Positions 34,495 through 43,800 of a stretch of DNA of 64,000 nt are shown one piece after another. Source of the stretch: Oceanispirochaeta sp. M1. GTDB lineage: Bacteria > Spirochaetota > Spirochaetia > DSM-2461. Below the pieces are notes generated by a model. It did not search any database, was not told the origin of the DNA, and saw nothing but the letters and a program-made list of their open reading frames with translations. The position numbers and the translations under genes are program-made. The DNA lies in contig NZ_QQPQ01000019.1 in NCBI RefSeq assembly GCF_003346715.1, forward strand, positions 45,164-109,163, read 5' to 3'. Position 1 is the stretch's first letter, and every line of letters starts with the position of its first letter.

Positions 34495-35456
34495 CCTTTT
34501 TTCTCCATTATGATTTTTTTCAGAGTCATCTCAATATTTTCAGTATTCATTCCGTATTTTGTGAATAGAGGTTCATTGTCTCCGGATTCCAGGAACAGAT
34601 CCTGAAAACCAAGTCGGGTGACACGGCAGGGATACTCTTCAGCAACCGCAGAACAAACTGCTTCACCTAATCCTCCGATGACACTGTGATTCTCAACAGT
34701 CACAATATGCCCGAATTCACGGGCCGCAGCACTCACGGCTGCCTTGTCCAGAGGTTTGACTGTACCCATATGTATTACCTTTACGGACAATCCTTGCTTT
34801 TTCAGATTTTCAGCAGCCAAAAGGGCCTTTGGGGTCATCATACCTGTCGAAATAACAACTGCATCTTTCCCATCATGTATGGTTTTCGCCTTTCCGAACT
34901 CGAAAATTTCATTTTCTGAGAATATGACAGGAACAGGGCAGCGTACTGTTCTCAGATACACAGGCCCTGGTATTTTCATAGCTGCGATTGTGGCCAAACG
35001 GGTTTCCACAGGATCTGCCGGAATTATAATGGGCATTCCCGGAATGGCACGCATTATAGCTACATCCTCAATGGCAGAGTGTGACGCCCCCGCTTTTCCG
35101 GTAGGGAGTCCACCATAGGCACCATTTAACTTAACGTTTGCTTTGGGCAGAGCTATGGTATTACGAACTTGATCTCCGGCTCTCTTGCTCAGAAATATGG
35201 CAAATGTTGATACAAAAGGTATCAAGCCCTGGGTGGAAAGTCCTGCAGCAACTCCAACCATATTGGCTTCTGCAATTCCCATCTGATAAAACCTGTTTGG
35301 AAAGGCATCCCTGAAAAGGGCTGTCTGGGTAGAGGCTCCGACATCAGCGTCTAAAACTACCAATTCGGGAATCATATCTCCCAGTTCTACCAGAGTTTCT
35401 CCAAATACGACACGGGGCATGATCGAGTCTCCCCTGCTCATAGTTCTCCTTTTCAT
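34491..35456 (-). CDS. Transketolase C-terminal subunit, second pair
   Basis: The ATG at 35456 overlaps the previous stop (ATGA) and follows GGGAGGAATT. The next in-frame ATG (35441) also has a ribosome binding site, so the start may be 5 codons later. The ~320 residues show RFYQMGIAEANMVGVAAGLS with the ThDP-activating glutamate, EDVAIMRAIPGMPIIIPADP and GTVKPLDKAAV. It pairs with the 35453-36295 subunit. Confidence 0.87.
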   Translation of the reverse strand: MKRRTMSRGDSIMPRVVFGETLVELGDMIPELVVLDADVGASTQTALFRDAFPNRFYQMGIAEANMVGVAAGLSTQGLIPFVSTFAIFLSKRAGDQVRNTIALPKANVKLNGAYGGLPTGKAGASHSAIEDVAIMRAIPGMPIIIPADPVETRLATIAAMKIPGPVYLRTVRCPVPVIFSENEIFEFGKAKTIHDGKDAVVISTGMMTPKALLAAENLKKQGLSVKVIHMGTVKPLDKAAVSAAAREFGHIVTVENHSVIGGLGEAVCSAVAEEYPCRVTRLGFQDLFLESGDNEPLFTKYGMNTENIEMTLKKIIMEKKG

Positions 35457-36295
35457 AATTCCTCCCTGTCCAGACAACCAAGTTCCGTTAGGGCCTGTTT
35501 CAATTCTTCTTTATTGGGTGCTTTTCCATGCCATTCAAATGTATCTTCCATAAAACTGACACCCTTACCTTTGGTCGTATGTGCCAGCAGGACTACCGGA
35601 CCCTTACGGCTCATATCCACAGCCTGAAGCAGAGTCTTGAGAACCTTTTCCATACTATTTCCATCACACTGTAGTACAGACCAGTTGAAGGCCTTCCATT
35701 TTTGATCAAGGGGTTCCAAGTCGAGGGTATCCGCTGTTTTGGCTGCAAGTTGAACTTTGTTGTAGTCAACAATAGCAATAATATTTTTCACATTGTGGGC
35801 ACCGGCATACATGGCTGCCTCCCAGACCTGACCTTCCTGGCTTTCTCCATCACCCATTAGAACAAAGGTGTTGAAATGCCTGCCTGCAGCCTGTCCTCCA
35901 AGAGCCATTCCTATGCCGATAGACAGGCCCTGTCCAAGAGAACCTGAAGAGTAATCTACTCCCGGGCATTTATTCATATCCGGATGTGCCTGAAGTCTTG
36001 AACCCATCTGATCAAAGGTCTTAAGCTCTGATTCAGGAAAATAACCGCGTCTTGCCAGAGCCGAGTAATACCCCGGTGTGGTATGCCCTTTGGATAATAT
36101 GAAACGATCCCTCTCTTCCTTTGCAGGATCATCTGGATCAATATTCATAATATGAAAATAGAGGCAGCTGAGGATTTCCACCATTGAGAGGGAGCCCCCC
36201 GTATGGCCGACACCGGCATTATGAGTCGTCTTTAAGATAAGATACCTCAGATCCACTGCCAGGCTTTCAAGTTCAGATATCAATTTATTATCCAT
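35453..36295 (-). CDS. Transketolase N-terminal subunit, second pair
   Basis: The 280 residues hold GVGHTGGSLSMVEIL, SKGHTTPGYYSAL, SGSLGQGLSIGIGMA and the ThDP motif GDGESQEGQVWEAAMY ending at IVDYNKVQL. The start overlaps the stop of the dehydrogenase gene by one base (TGATG). It forms a split transketolase with the next gene's product. Co-occurrence with an IolD-like ThDP enzyme and an RpiB-type isomerase suggests a dedicated pathway rather than pentose recycling. Confidence 0.88.
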   Translation of the reverse strand: MDNKLISELESLAVDLRYLILKTTHNAGVGHTGGSLSMVEILSCLYFHIMNIDPDDPAKEERDRFILSKGHTTPGYYSALARRGYFPESELKTFDQMGSRLQAHPDMNKCPGVDYSSGSLGQGLSIGIGMALGGQAAGRHFNTFVLMGDGESQEGQVWEAAMYAGAHNVKNIIAIVDYNKVQLAAKTADTLDLEPLDQKWKAFNWSVLQCDGNSMEKVLKTLLQAVDMSRKGPVVLLAHTTKGKGVSFMEDTFEWHGKAPNKEELKQALTELGCLDREEL

Positions 36296-37461
36296 CAGAG
36301 GATTCTCCCCTTTTCCTTTAATTCATCAATAGTCAGACCCTTGCGGCCCTTTGCCTCCTGAATCTCTCTTTTTCTTCTTTCTGAGGCATAGAGTTCCGGA
36401 TCCGGCTGTTCCAGTTCATCCAGATAGACTTCTCTGCGTTCCTGAGAAGATTTAATAATGGCCAGAGCGATCTTTAAAATCTCACGGGCTTCATGCCCTG
36501 TTAAGAGTGGAGCCTCCCGTCCTTTAATGGCGGAAATAAAATTGTAAGTAGCATTTCTGAAACCCGCAGACCAGTCAGATTCAATATCTTCATAATGATT
36601 CCATTTTGTTCCATTAAAATGACTGAGAGCAGGACCTTTACGGAGCTGGCCTGTGGCTCTGTTGACCAGGATGATTCCTTTAGAACCGGTAATCTCAAAC
36701 CACTCATCATTGGCATAGTAGTCAGAGGGCATGTTCATATCCCAGCAATGGGTATAATCACAGCTGCCGTATTTTATGCCATCCTTGTATTTCCAGATTA
36801 TATTTGCAGGACAGTCCACTATGCCATCCGCCGAATCGATCCAGGCTGACACCCGGTCAATATCGCCCATGAGGTACCAGGCGACACACCACATATGATG
36901 TCCGTGATCGAAGGTCTGCATGCCCCGGCCCTCAATGTTTTCCTGCATCCTCCATTCCCATGATTTGGGATCAATATCCCATCCTCCTGAAGAACCGCTG
37001 ATAAATTTTATCCTCATATTGATAGGCTCACCGATAGCCCCGCTGTCTATAAGTTCTTTAGCTTTTTGCAGGGGAGGGTAGAATATATAGTTTTCAATAA
37101 CCTTATAGACTCGATCTATATCAGCAACGGCTGCAAGCATTCTATCTGCACTGTCCAGGCTGATGGTCATCGGTTTTTGAACCATAATATGCTTACCTGC
37201 AGCGGCAGCTTCCAGAACCATGGTCTCATGAAGTTTTTGAGGGGTTAAAATTTCGATGGCATCAATCGCAGGATCTGCAATCATCTCCCTGTAGTCTCTG
37301 TAAAACTTTTCCGCACCCCACTCATTCTTTTTTGCAAGTCCTGTTTCTTCTGTCCTGGTGGACACAGCGTAGATCCTTGCCTCTTTGTTGTCTTTGTAAC
37401 CAAGAGCATGAAGATCAGAAATCCTTCCCAGTCCGATGAATCCTACGTTAATTTTTTCCAT
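36295..37461 (-). CDS. Gfo/Idh/MocA-family oxidoreductase of the second sugar locus
   Basis: The 388 residues start NVGFIGLGRISDLHALGY (Rossmann). They include VQKPMTISLDSADRML in place of the usual EKP, and MQTFDHGHHMWCVAWYLMG as the catalytic-domain core with adjacent histidines. The family oxidises sugars or cyclitols with NAD(P)+. Gln in place of Glu before KP is a small deviation. Between the IolD-like and transketolase genes it should provide the first oxidation of the pathway. Confidence 0.85.
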   Translation of the reverse strand: MEKINVGFIGLGRISDLHALGYKDNKEARIYAVSTRTEETGLAKKNEWGAEKFYRDYREMIADPAIDAIEILTPQKLHETMVLEAAAAGKHIMVQKPMTISLDSADRMLAAVADIDRVYKVIENYIFYPPLQKAKELIDSGAIGEPINMRIKFISGSSGGWDIDPKSWEWRMQENIEGRGMQTFDHGHHMWCVAWYLMGDIDRVSAWIDSADGIVDCPANIIWKYKDGIKYGSCDYTHCWDMNMPSDYYANDEWFEITGSKGIILVNRATGQLRKGPALSHFNGTKWNHYEDIESDWSAGFRNATYNFISAIKGREAPLLTGHEAREILKIALAIIKSSQERREVYLDELEQPDPELYASERRKREIQEAKGRKGLTIDELKEKGRIL

Positions 37462-37462
37462 T

Positions 37463-39349
37463 TTATAGTCCTATCTTATGTTTTTCTTGCTGTACTGAAT
37501 CACACCAGTTTCCAACGTTCCAGTTTCCAAAGGCACCAAGCCCGCCTAATTCATGATCGCCGCTGTAAACAGGAATATAGACCAGAGATAATCCCTTATA
37601 TTCGTATGCTGACTCCAGAGCTTGTTTCACTTGTTCAGGAGTGAATCCACCATCATAAGTTGCGACCCCTTTGAAGGCTGATGCCAGTCGTAGATAATCA
37701 ACTTCAACAGAATCATCTGTTGCAAAATCTCTCCCATACTGGGCCTGTTGCAGACCGCTGATGGCTGCCATTCGTCTGTTATCAAGGAGAACAATCATTC
37801 CATGAACATCGAATTGAACGGCATCCAGCAGAATCTGGGGATTCATAAGAAAACTGCCATCACCGGTAAAGGCAATTGAGTACTCATGGTCTTCGGCCAT
37901 AGCAGAGGCAAGGAGAGCAGATACAGCAAAACCCATATATGAGGAGCCCGTATCTGTGTAGGTTCTGAAAGGCACATTATCCCGTACCAATTGGAAACCG
38001 TTGGCTTGAACATCACCTGCATCAAATATTTTTACTGCATTTTTGCGATCGGCAAAGCTGATGATCTGATCCAGAGCAGCAGGCTGTGTAAGAAGGTCTT
38101 TTCCCCATTTTTTATCCGGCAGGACAGGATTCTGGAATCTTTTATTCCTGTATGCATCCCATTCTTTTCTCTTAATTCTGCAGCTGTCTATCCACTCTGC
38201 CTTGGAAGAATCCGGCGGCTGATTTTCTTTCTCCATAATTGTATTCATCTGATTAAGCAGCTCTCCACAGTCTCCCAGAAGCGGTAGTGTCCGGTTATAC
38301 TGAAGAGCATCTTCCCAAATGGTGTTTATGTTGATTATCTGCCTGGTCTTTTTCCAGGCTGTCCCGGAGGAATCCCATTGGCAGACTCCCCGGGCTCCCA
38401 GAACTATAAGCAGCTCGCAATTTTCCATGGCATAATTACCGGAAATTGAGCCTTTTGAACCGCCCACAGTCATGTTTCCTTCATGATCTTCCGGCAACAG
38501 GCCAGGTACCTGGGGGCCATGCACATAAACGGCCCCGGAAAGTTCCATAAAGTGAGAAAGAACTTTGGGGTCTATGTTACGTGATCCGCCGCCGGCCTTT
38601 ACCGTTATACGGGAGTATTTTTTAATATAATCTACAGCGATCCGGCAACCCTCCATATCTGAGGGAGTAGAAGGAGGTACTCTTACAGGAACAGGAAGTT
38701 CGTTCAAGTTCATCCCCTTCATAATTTTTCCCTGTATGTTCATGGGAAGGAGCATGAAATAAGGACCCTCTCTCATGGGATTAAAGACTGTGTTATATCC
38801 CCATTTCAATGCTGTAAAGAGAGCTTCTGCTGTGTTGAGGGAGTATGATCCACCCATGGCAGAGCTGATCTTCAGAAATAGATCCTGCTCCCTTTTAGCG
38901 ATCTGCTGCATGTTCGGGCCTTCATTGTGGGTGGTTTCATCACCAAAAATATAGTAGACACCCAGTCCATTAGACTTTGGTACTAAAGATCCTGCAAATG
39001 CCTGAAGGGCCCCCGGACCTATGGATGTAAAGACCGCTGCATATTCACCATACTGCCATCTGAGTTGAGCCGCAGCATGAGATGCTTCTGTTTCATTCCG
39101 GACATTATAGACCTCTACCAGTCCTTCCTTTTGATATACACGAAGTACTTCGGCTACATCTGTTGTTCCATGACCGAATATCCCGACGAATTTCCGAACT
39201 CCCTGATTCATCAAACCCAGGACCAGGCCCTCGCTCAAGGATATATTTTGATATGGTTCAATTTTTCCTGAATCAAGAGCGATTCGGAGAGATCCTGCTT
39301 TTTGGATTATTCCGGCTCTTTTAATTCTTTCATCCAGCTGATTACTCAT
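37463..39349 (-). CDS. IolD-like ThDP-dependent hydrolase
   Basis: The ATG at 39349 follows AAGGAGAAAA; a longer in-frame extension overlaps the permease gene and is rejected. The 628 residues resemble IolD more than acetolactate synthase: ISLSEGLVLGLMNQGVRKFVGIFGHGTTD, NVRNETEASHAAAQLRW with the ThDP glutamate, VFTSIGPGALQ, and C-terminal FTGDGSFLMNPQILLDAV. It could open the ring of a cyclic diketone or act on another 1,2-dione. It is clearly a paralogue, not a copy, of the IolD at 17993. Confidence 0.78.
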   Translation of the reverse strand: MSNQLDERIKRAGIIQKAGSLRIALDSGKIEPYQNISLSEGLVLGLMNQGVRKFVGIFGHGTTDVAEVLRVYQKEGLVEVYNVRNETEASHAAAQLRWQYGEYAAVFTSIGPGALQAFAGSLVPKSNGLGVYYIFGDETTHNEGPNMQQIAKREQDLFLKISSAMGGSYSLNTAEALFTALKWGYNTVFNPMREGPYFMLLPMNIQGKIMKGMNLNELPVPVRVPPSTPSDMEGCRIAVDYIKKYSRITVKAGGGSRNIDPKVLSHFMELSGAVYVHGPQVPGLLPEDHEGNMTVGGSKGSISGNYAMENCELLIVLGARGVCQWDSSGTAWKKTRQIININTIWEDALQYNRTLPLLGDCGELLNQMNTIMEKENQPPDSSKAEWIDSCRIKRKEWDAYRNKRFQNPVLPDKKWGKDLLTQPAALDQIISFADRKNAVKIFDAGDVQANGFQLVRDNVPFRTYTDTGSSYMGFAVSALLASAMAEDHEYSIAFTGDGSFLMNPQILLDAVQFDVHGMIVLLDNRRMAAISGLQQAQYGRDFATDDSVEVDYLRLASAFKGVATYDGGFTPEQVKQALESAYEYKGLSLVYIPVYSGDHELGGLGAFGNWNVGNWCDSVQQEKHKIGL

Positions 39350-39380
39350 TTTTTCTCCTTTATTGACTATGGGTTCTGGT

Positions 39381-40214
39381 CTATTCCTTGACGGCACCCA
39401 TAGACAGGCCATGGATAAAATGTTTTTGCATAAATATAAAGAGTAGAAGAGTGGGAATTGTTGCCATTAGAGCACCGGCTGCCTGATTTCCCCAAGCTAA
39501 ACCATATTGTCCCCGGAGCTGCAGAATGCCCATCTGTATGGTCATTCTGTGCTCCGATTTAATCAGAATCAGTGGCCATAAAAAATCATTCCAGATCCAG
39601 GTAAACTGGAGGATGATCAATGCTGTTATTGAGGGTCGGGCCAGGGGAAGCATGATACGAAATAGAACCTGCCAGTCATTACAGCCATCCAGCATGGCTG
39701 ACTGCCTCAGAGAAGGGGGAATATCCCGAAAGAAGTTTGTCATCATCAACGTACATATGGGGATTCCAAATCCTACATGAACAATGATTAGAGCGAACAC
39801 CGAATCCAGGAGATTGAGGGTATTGAACAGCTTGAAGAGAGGGATAAGAACAATCTGAGGCGGAAAAAACATACCGGCTACAACAACTATGTATAACCAG
39901 CCGCTCCCTTTGAATCCCAATTTTCCAAAGGCATATCCTGTCAAACTTCCCATAAAAATCGATATGACAGTCGATGAAATGGATACCAGTACCGTATTGA
40001 GGAGAAACATCTGAATCTTTCCCCCCTTCCAGACAGTTATGAAATTATCTAGTACGGGAGGAGCGGGGAAAGCCCAGAATCCTTCCTTTATAATCTCCTG
40101 ATTTGTCCTGAAGGCTGTAGTAAATGCGCCGTAAATGGGGATAAAAAAGAGAGTACATATAATAACCACCAGTAGAAAGGTGAAGATCGTACTTGCTTTA
40201 TTCGCCTTATTCAC
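39381..40214 (-). CDS. Sugar ABC transporter permease (MalG type)
   Basis: A GTG start at 40214 follows AAGGAGG. The 277 residues form six membrane helices, with the CUT1 permease EAA-like loop LRQSAMLDGCNDWQVLFRIMLPLARP and the typical start IYGAFTTAFRTNQEI. It overlaps the partner permease gene by 8 bases. No ATPase gene is present in the locus, so a shared MsmK/UgpC-type ATPase encoded elsewhere must power it. Confidence 0.9.
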   Translation of the reverse strand: MNKANKASTIFTFLLVVIICTLFFIPIYGAFTTAFRTNQEIIKEGFWAFPAPPVLDNFITVWKGGKIQMFLLNTVLVSISSTVISIFMGSLTGYAFGKLGFKGSGWLYIVVVAGMFFPPQIVLIPLFKLFNTLNLLDSVFALIIVHVGFGIPICTLMMTNFFRDIPPSLRQSAMLDGCNDWQVLFRIMLPLARPSITALIILQFTWIWNDFLWPLILIKSEHRMTIQMGILQLRGQYGLAWGNQAAGALMATIPTLLLFIFMQKHFIHGLSMGAVKE

Positions 40215-41076
40215 TTTTTTCCTCCTTCATAACAGAATTGAAGTAGAAAAAGACCACAATAAAAACTATGAAAAAGAGAACACTGGCAATCGTGCTGCCA
40301 TAGCCCATCTGATAATTCCAGAAGGACTCTCTATACATAAACGTTGTCAGCACCTCGGAGCTGCGGAATGGTCCGCCTTTCGTTGATATATACACCAGAT
40401 CAAAATTCTTAAGAGAGTTAATGACGGTGAGTGAAATAACAACTATTGTAGAGTTTTTCAGTTGGGGAATTACGATGTGGAAAAAGAGCTGAAATGAGTT
40501 TGCTCCATCAATCCTGGCCGCTTCCAGAAGGTCCTGTCGAACACCGCTTAATCCTGCAAGATATAGAATCATGCAGAGCCCCGTATGTTGCCATGATGCC
40601 TCTAGAATAATGGCCGGTAATGCGGTCTTTGCCTGTGCCAGCCAGGCATAATTCCATTCCGGATAGCCCAGCATACGGATAAACAAATTCAGAATTCCCA
40701 GTCGCGGTTCATATACGAAATTCCAGATCATTCCAATAATTACATATGAAAATATCATAGGAAGATATATGACAGATTTAAAAAATGTTGCACCTGGAAT
40801 ACCCTTATCCAGAAGTACAGCCAGAAATAAACCCATTGATGTGGGAACAACAAGAAAAATTGAAACCCAGATCAGATTGTGCATAATGGCGCCACTGAAA
40901 TTAGGATCTGTAAAGACTCTCTTATAGTTGGCAAGGCCGATGAAATCAAATTCTGGAGATAGGCCGTTCCAGTTCGTCAAACTCAGATACAGGGACTGCA
41001 AAAAAGGGAAAATAATAATTGTTGAATAGATCAGCAAGGGCAACAGCAGGAACTGCCAGGCCGTATTTTTCTGCAC
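40207..41076 (-). CDS. Sugar ABC transporter permease (MalF type)
   Basis: The 289-residue protein (GTG start) has six membrane helices and the conserved loop LLEAARIDGANSFQLFFHIVIPQLKNS of CUT1 permeases. LYLSLTNWNGLSPEFDFIGLANY near the N-terminus is typical of the MalF side. It pairs with the 39381 permease and the 41165 binding protein for uptake of the locus substrate. Confidence 0.9.
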   Translation of the reverse strand: MQKNTAWQFLLLPLLIYSTIIIFPFLQSLYLSLTNWNGLSPEFDFIGLANYKRVFTDPNFSGAIMHNLIWVSIFLVVPTSMGLFLAVLLDKGIPGATFFKSVIYLPMIFSYVIIGMIWNFVYEPRLGILNLFIRMLGYPEWNYAWLAQAKTALPAIILEASWQHTGLCMILYLAGLSGVRQDLLEAARIDGANSFQLFFHIVIPQLKNSTIVVISLTVINSLKNFDLVYISTKGGPFRSSEVLTTFMYRESFWNYQMGYGSTIASVLFFIVFIVVFFYFNSVMKEEKSE

Positions 41077-41121
41077 ATTAAACTCTCTTCTTGGGTTAAA
41101 ATTTTTGATGAATAATCAGGA

Positions 41122-41141
41122 GGGCTGCAGATACGCAGCCC
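41122..41141 (-). terminator. Hairpin after the binding-protein gene (attenuator)
   Basis: GGGCTGC (41122-41128) and GCAGCCC (41135-41141) form a 7-bp stem with a 6-base loop between the binding-protein gene and the permease genes. As at 11834 and 59708, it would lower permease expression relative to the binding protein. Confidence 0.5.
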
Positions 41142-41164
41142 CCGGTAAAGATTTGAAACAGGTT

Positions 41165-42457
41165 TTACATATTGCCCCAGGCCGCTTTTGCTCCCTCTTC
41201 TGTTTTCTTGAGGATCTGCATATAGTTTTCAGGACTGTCGATAAATTCTGTAAAGGCATCCAGTCCGACATCTGCTACAGGAGGAGGTGTCGCCAGGTCA
41301 TAGTTAAAGGCCCAGTTTGGTACTACTGCACAATAGTCTTTGATCTTCAACTGAAGAACGTTATACATAGATGCGGGTACATTTACATTCGGAGCCAATG
41401 CACCGGTTCCTGTATTGAAGGCTATCATAGGTTCTGTCTGAGCCATGGCAATGAGAGCTTTTTTGGCAGCTTCGGGATTTCTTGCATCTTTGGCAATGAC
41501 AACGCCGTCAAAGGGGCCTACGGCCGTATCCGGGATGGAAGTATCCACGACAGGGAAGGGGAAAAAATCATAATCTTCGCCCGGAGCCCATCCAATCTGA
41601 TCATCCAGCTGCATCATCCAACTGCCCATAAGGGTCATAGCGGCCTCGCCGGTTCCTACAAGAACAGTTGCTTCTGCGTAGTCATAGGCATTGGCATTAG
41701 GATAAAAATAATCCTTATCGATACACTCTTTCCACAGTTCAAAGGCTTTTACAACTTCTGGATCTGTATAAGAGACTTCTCCGGCCATCAGTTTCGCACG
41801 GTATTCGGGCCCGGCTGTTCTCAGCAGTGGATAATCCAGCCAGAACTGAGCAGGCCATCTATTTTTTGATCCAAGAGCTATGGGAGCTACGCCAATGGCT
41901 TTGATTTTTTCACAGGCGTCCTGGAATTCGGCCCATGTTTCAGGGGCAGCTGCGATCCCGGCCTTGGCAAATACTTCTTTGTTATAGAAAAAAGCAACAT
42001 AGTGCTGGGTCAGTGGTAGAAAATATTTATGGCCATTGTAGGTTGCAGCCCCATTGACGGCTTCAGAGAAGAGTTTGGAAACTCCATATTCTTCATATAC
42101 ATCATCAATGGGTGTCAGGCGGTCTGCATCAACAATAAATTGAACCCTTGATCCAGCCCAGTAAGAGAAGAGATCTGGAGGATTACCACCGGAAAGCATA
42201 ACCATAATACTTGTTTTAAAAGCTTCATGTTCAACAGGTGTATGAGCTAGATCATACTCTGGGTTCTCCTCATTGAACGTCTCGACCAGATCATCCATCC
42301 CTCCGGACAGGGTTCCTGAGAAATAGTGGAAAAACGTCACTTTTTCTGCTTCTTCTGTTGTCATCTCATCCTGACCGCCATTGGCAGAAACTGTCATTGG
42401 TATCACAAACAGGGTGATTAGTAACAGAATCAAGATACTAAGAGAATTCCTTTTCAT
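41165..42457 (-). CDS. Sugar ABC transporter substrate-binding protein (MalE-like, family 1)
   Basis: The 430 residues start with a cleavable signal peptide (MKRNSLSILILLLITLFVIPMTVSANGG). The mature part is a family 1 binding protein: KVTFFHYFSGTLSGGMDDLV, SGGNPPDLFSYWAG and GEAAMTLMGSWMM. It is the first gene of the second sugar operon. A LacI-type palindrome at 42471-42486 lies just upstream of its start. Confidence 0.9.
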   Translation of the reverse strand: MKRNSLSILILLLITLFVIPMTVSANGGQDEMTTEEAEKVTFFHYFSGTLSGGMDDLVETFNEENPEYDLAHTPVEHEAFKTSIMVMLSGGNPPDLFSYWAGSRVQFIVDADRLTPIDDVYEEYGVSKLFSEAVNGAATYNGHKYFLPLTQHYVAFFYNKEVFAKAGIAAAPETWAEFQDACEKIKAIGVAPIALGSKNRWPAQFWLDYPLLRTAGPEYRAKLMAGEVSYTDPEVVKAFELWKECIDKDYFYPNANAYDYAEATVLVGTGEAAMTLMGSWMMQLDDQIGWAPGEDYDFFPFPVVDTSIPDTAVGPFDGVVIAKDARNPEAAKKALIAMAQTEPMIAFNTGTGALAPNVNVPASMYNVLQLKIKDYCAVVPNWAFNYDLATPPPVADVGLDAFTEFIDSPENYMQILKKTEEGAKAAWGNM

Positions 42458-42470
42458 TCATTTCCTCCAA

Positions 42471-42486
42471 ACATTAACGATAATGT
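42471..42486 (-). promoter_or_regulatory. LacI-type operator of the second sugar locus
   Basis: ACATTAACGATAATGT has perfect arms (ACATTA/TAATGT) around a central ACGA. It is 14 bases upstream of the binding-protein ATG. Its core matches the 42611-42622 site, so the divergent LacI regulator probably binds both. Confidence 0.6.
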
Positions 42487-42610
42487 ACTAATTTTATGAT
42501 TGGTTTTTCTAATATGTCAATTAAAATCTAAAAAATACCTATTTAAAGGCATAATTATAGTTTATTGAGGAAATAAGCTTCTCTATAATATATGATTTTG
42601 CTATAATTAC

Positions 42611-42622
42611 ATGAACGTTAAT
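42611..42622 (+). promoter_or_regulatory. Second LacI-type operator, in the regulator's own leader
   Basis: ATGAACGTTAAT is a near-palindrome with central ACGT, related to ATTAACGATAAT at 42473-42484. It lies just before the regulator's start. The two sites are about 130 bases apart, which would allow looping and autoregulation. Confidence 0.5.
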
Positions 42623-42634
42623 AGTGGGGGAGTT

Positions 42635-43624
42635 ATGGCATATATCAGGCTGAAAGACATTGCAGAAAAAGCTAATGTTTCTATTAACACAGTCAGCAGG
42701 GCCCTTAAGGATCAGGATGATATCGGAGTGGAGACCAAAAAAAGAATTCAGGAAATAGCTGATGATCTTGGATATATTCCCAATGCCAGCGCCTCCCAGC
42801 TCAGAACGAAAAGCAATAAAATGATAGGTGTTGTCATCACGCATATGGATAATGCCTTTTATGCCAGAATACTTCAGGGGATTAATGATGCTGTGGCAGA
42901 CCTTGGCTATACCATATTGGCCCTAAGCAGCGGGGAAAATCTGGATAAAGAAAATACAATATTGAAGACTCTTATTGCCAATCGTGTTGATGGTACTATC
43001 ATTGTTCCCTCATGCGATTTAGAAAATACTCTGGATTATGACCATCTGGGAGTCCCCCATATAACCATAGTTCGAAAGGGAAATCGAAATTCACGGAGTT
43101 ATTTTATCTCTGATTCATTGGAAAGCGGCAGGATTGCTGCCAGGCATTTTTACTCTATAGGCAGAAAAAATCCCGCATATATCGGATTTGATCTACCTGT
43201 TTCCTGTAATAGGGATCGACTGCAGGGATTTCAGCAGAATTTGGAAGAGTTTGGAATACCATTATTATCAGAAAGAGTTATGCATTGCCCAGCCACACAT
43301 AAAGCTGCCTATGAACAGGCTACTGATTTACTTCGCAGGGATACCAAAATTGATTCTATCTTTGTTTACAATGATATTATGTCTCTGGGAGTCCTTCGGG
43401 CGATACATGATCTGGGGCTTTCCATTCCATCAGATATCCGCATTCTCGGTCATGATGATATTAGTGATGCTCATTTTTATACTCCCTCGTTATCATCTAT
43501 CAGAGTTCCTAAATACAGGCTGGGATATGACAGTGCAACAGAACTTGTGGGCATAATCAGGGACAGCTCATTTCCTCAAAGGAATGTTACATATCAACCG
43601 GAACTAATTATTCGTGAAACGTAA
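42635..43624 (+). CDS. LacI-family transcriptional regulator of the second sugar locus
   Basis: The ATG at 42635 follows GGGGGAG; the ATG at 42611 lies inside an operator-like palindrome and is less likely. The 329 residues start AYIRLKDIAEKANVSINTVSRALKD with the LacI helix-turn-helix and hinge. The sensor follows (MIGVVITHMDNAFYARILQG, ILGHDDISDAHFYTP, LSSIRVPKY). It is divergent from the ABC transporter and IolD-like operon and most likely represses it until its sugar or cyclitol inducer is present. Confidence 0.88.
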   Translation: MAYIRLKDIAEKANVSINTVSRALKDQDDIGVETKKRIQEIADDLGYIPNASASQLRTKSNKMIGVVITHMDNAFYARILQGINDAVADLGYTILALSSGENLDKENTILKTLIANRVDGTIIVPSCDLENTLDYDHLGVPHITIVRKGNRNSRSYFISDSLESGRIAARHFYSIGRKNPAYIGFDLPVSCNRDRLQGFQQNLEEFGIPLLSERVMHCPATHKAAYEQATDLLRRDTKIDSIFVYNDIMSLGVLRAIHDLGLSIPSDIRILGHDDISDAHFYTPSLSSIRVPKYRLGYDSATELVGIIRDSSFPQRNVTYQPELIIRET

Positions 43625-43702
43625 TTCAGGATAATATGCTGTTACTTGGGGCTATCAAATAACCTTTGGATTTCCCAGCGTTGGCAATTCCACTAATAAT
43701 TA

Positions 43703-43800
43703 AATCTTCCACCGGATCTTTTATCATGACAGTTCCCCGGCACACATCACAGCTGTCACAGTCCTCAGGTTCAGCCTCCTGATACCTGTATTCGGGATGG
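43703..43800 (-). pseudogene. Remnant of RecQ-like helicase (zinc-finger end) with internal deletion
   Basis: On the minus strand the DNA reads HPEYRYQEAEPEDCDSCDVC then RGTVMIKDPVEDL. This is almost identical to part of the intact gene at 50912, but the ~30 codons between HPEDRYREAE and EAEPEDC are missing, probably deleted between the two GAGGCTGA-like stretches. After VEDL the frame continues into unrelated sequence to a stop at 43626. Bases 43801-43996 hold no recognisable gene. Confidence 0.75.

Noticed and set aside
41105..41869. Plus-strand frame of 254 codons opposite the second binding-protein gene
   Set aside because: It mirrors the minus-strand binding-protein coding sequence; cysteine-rich, low-quality translation without motifs.
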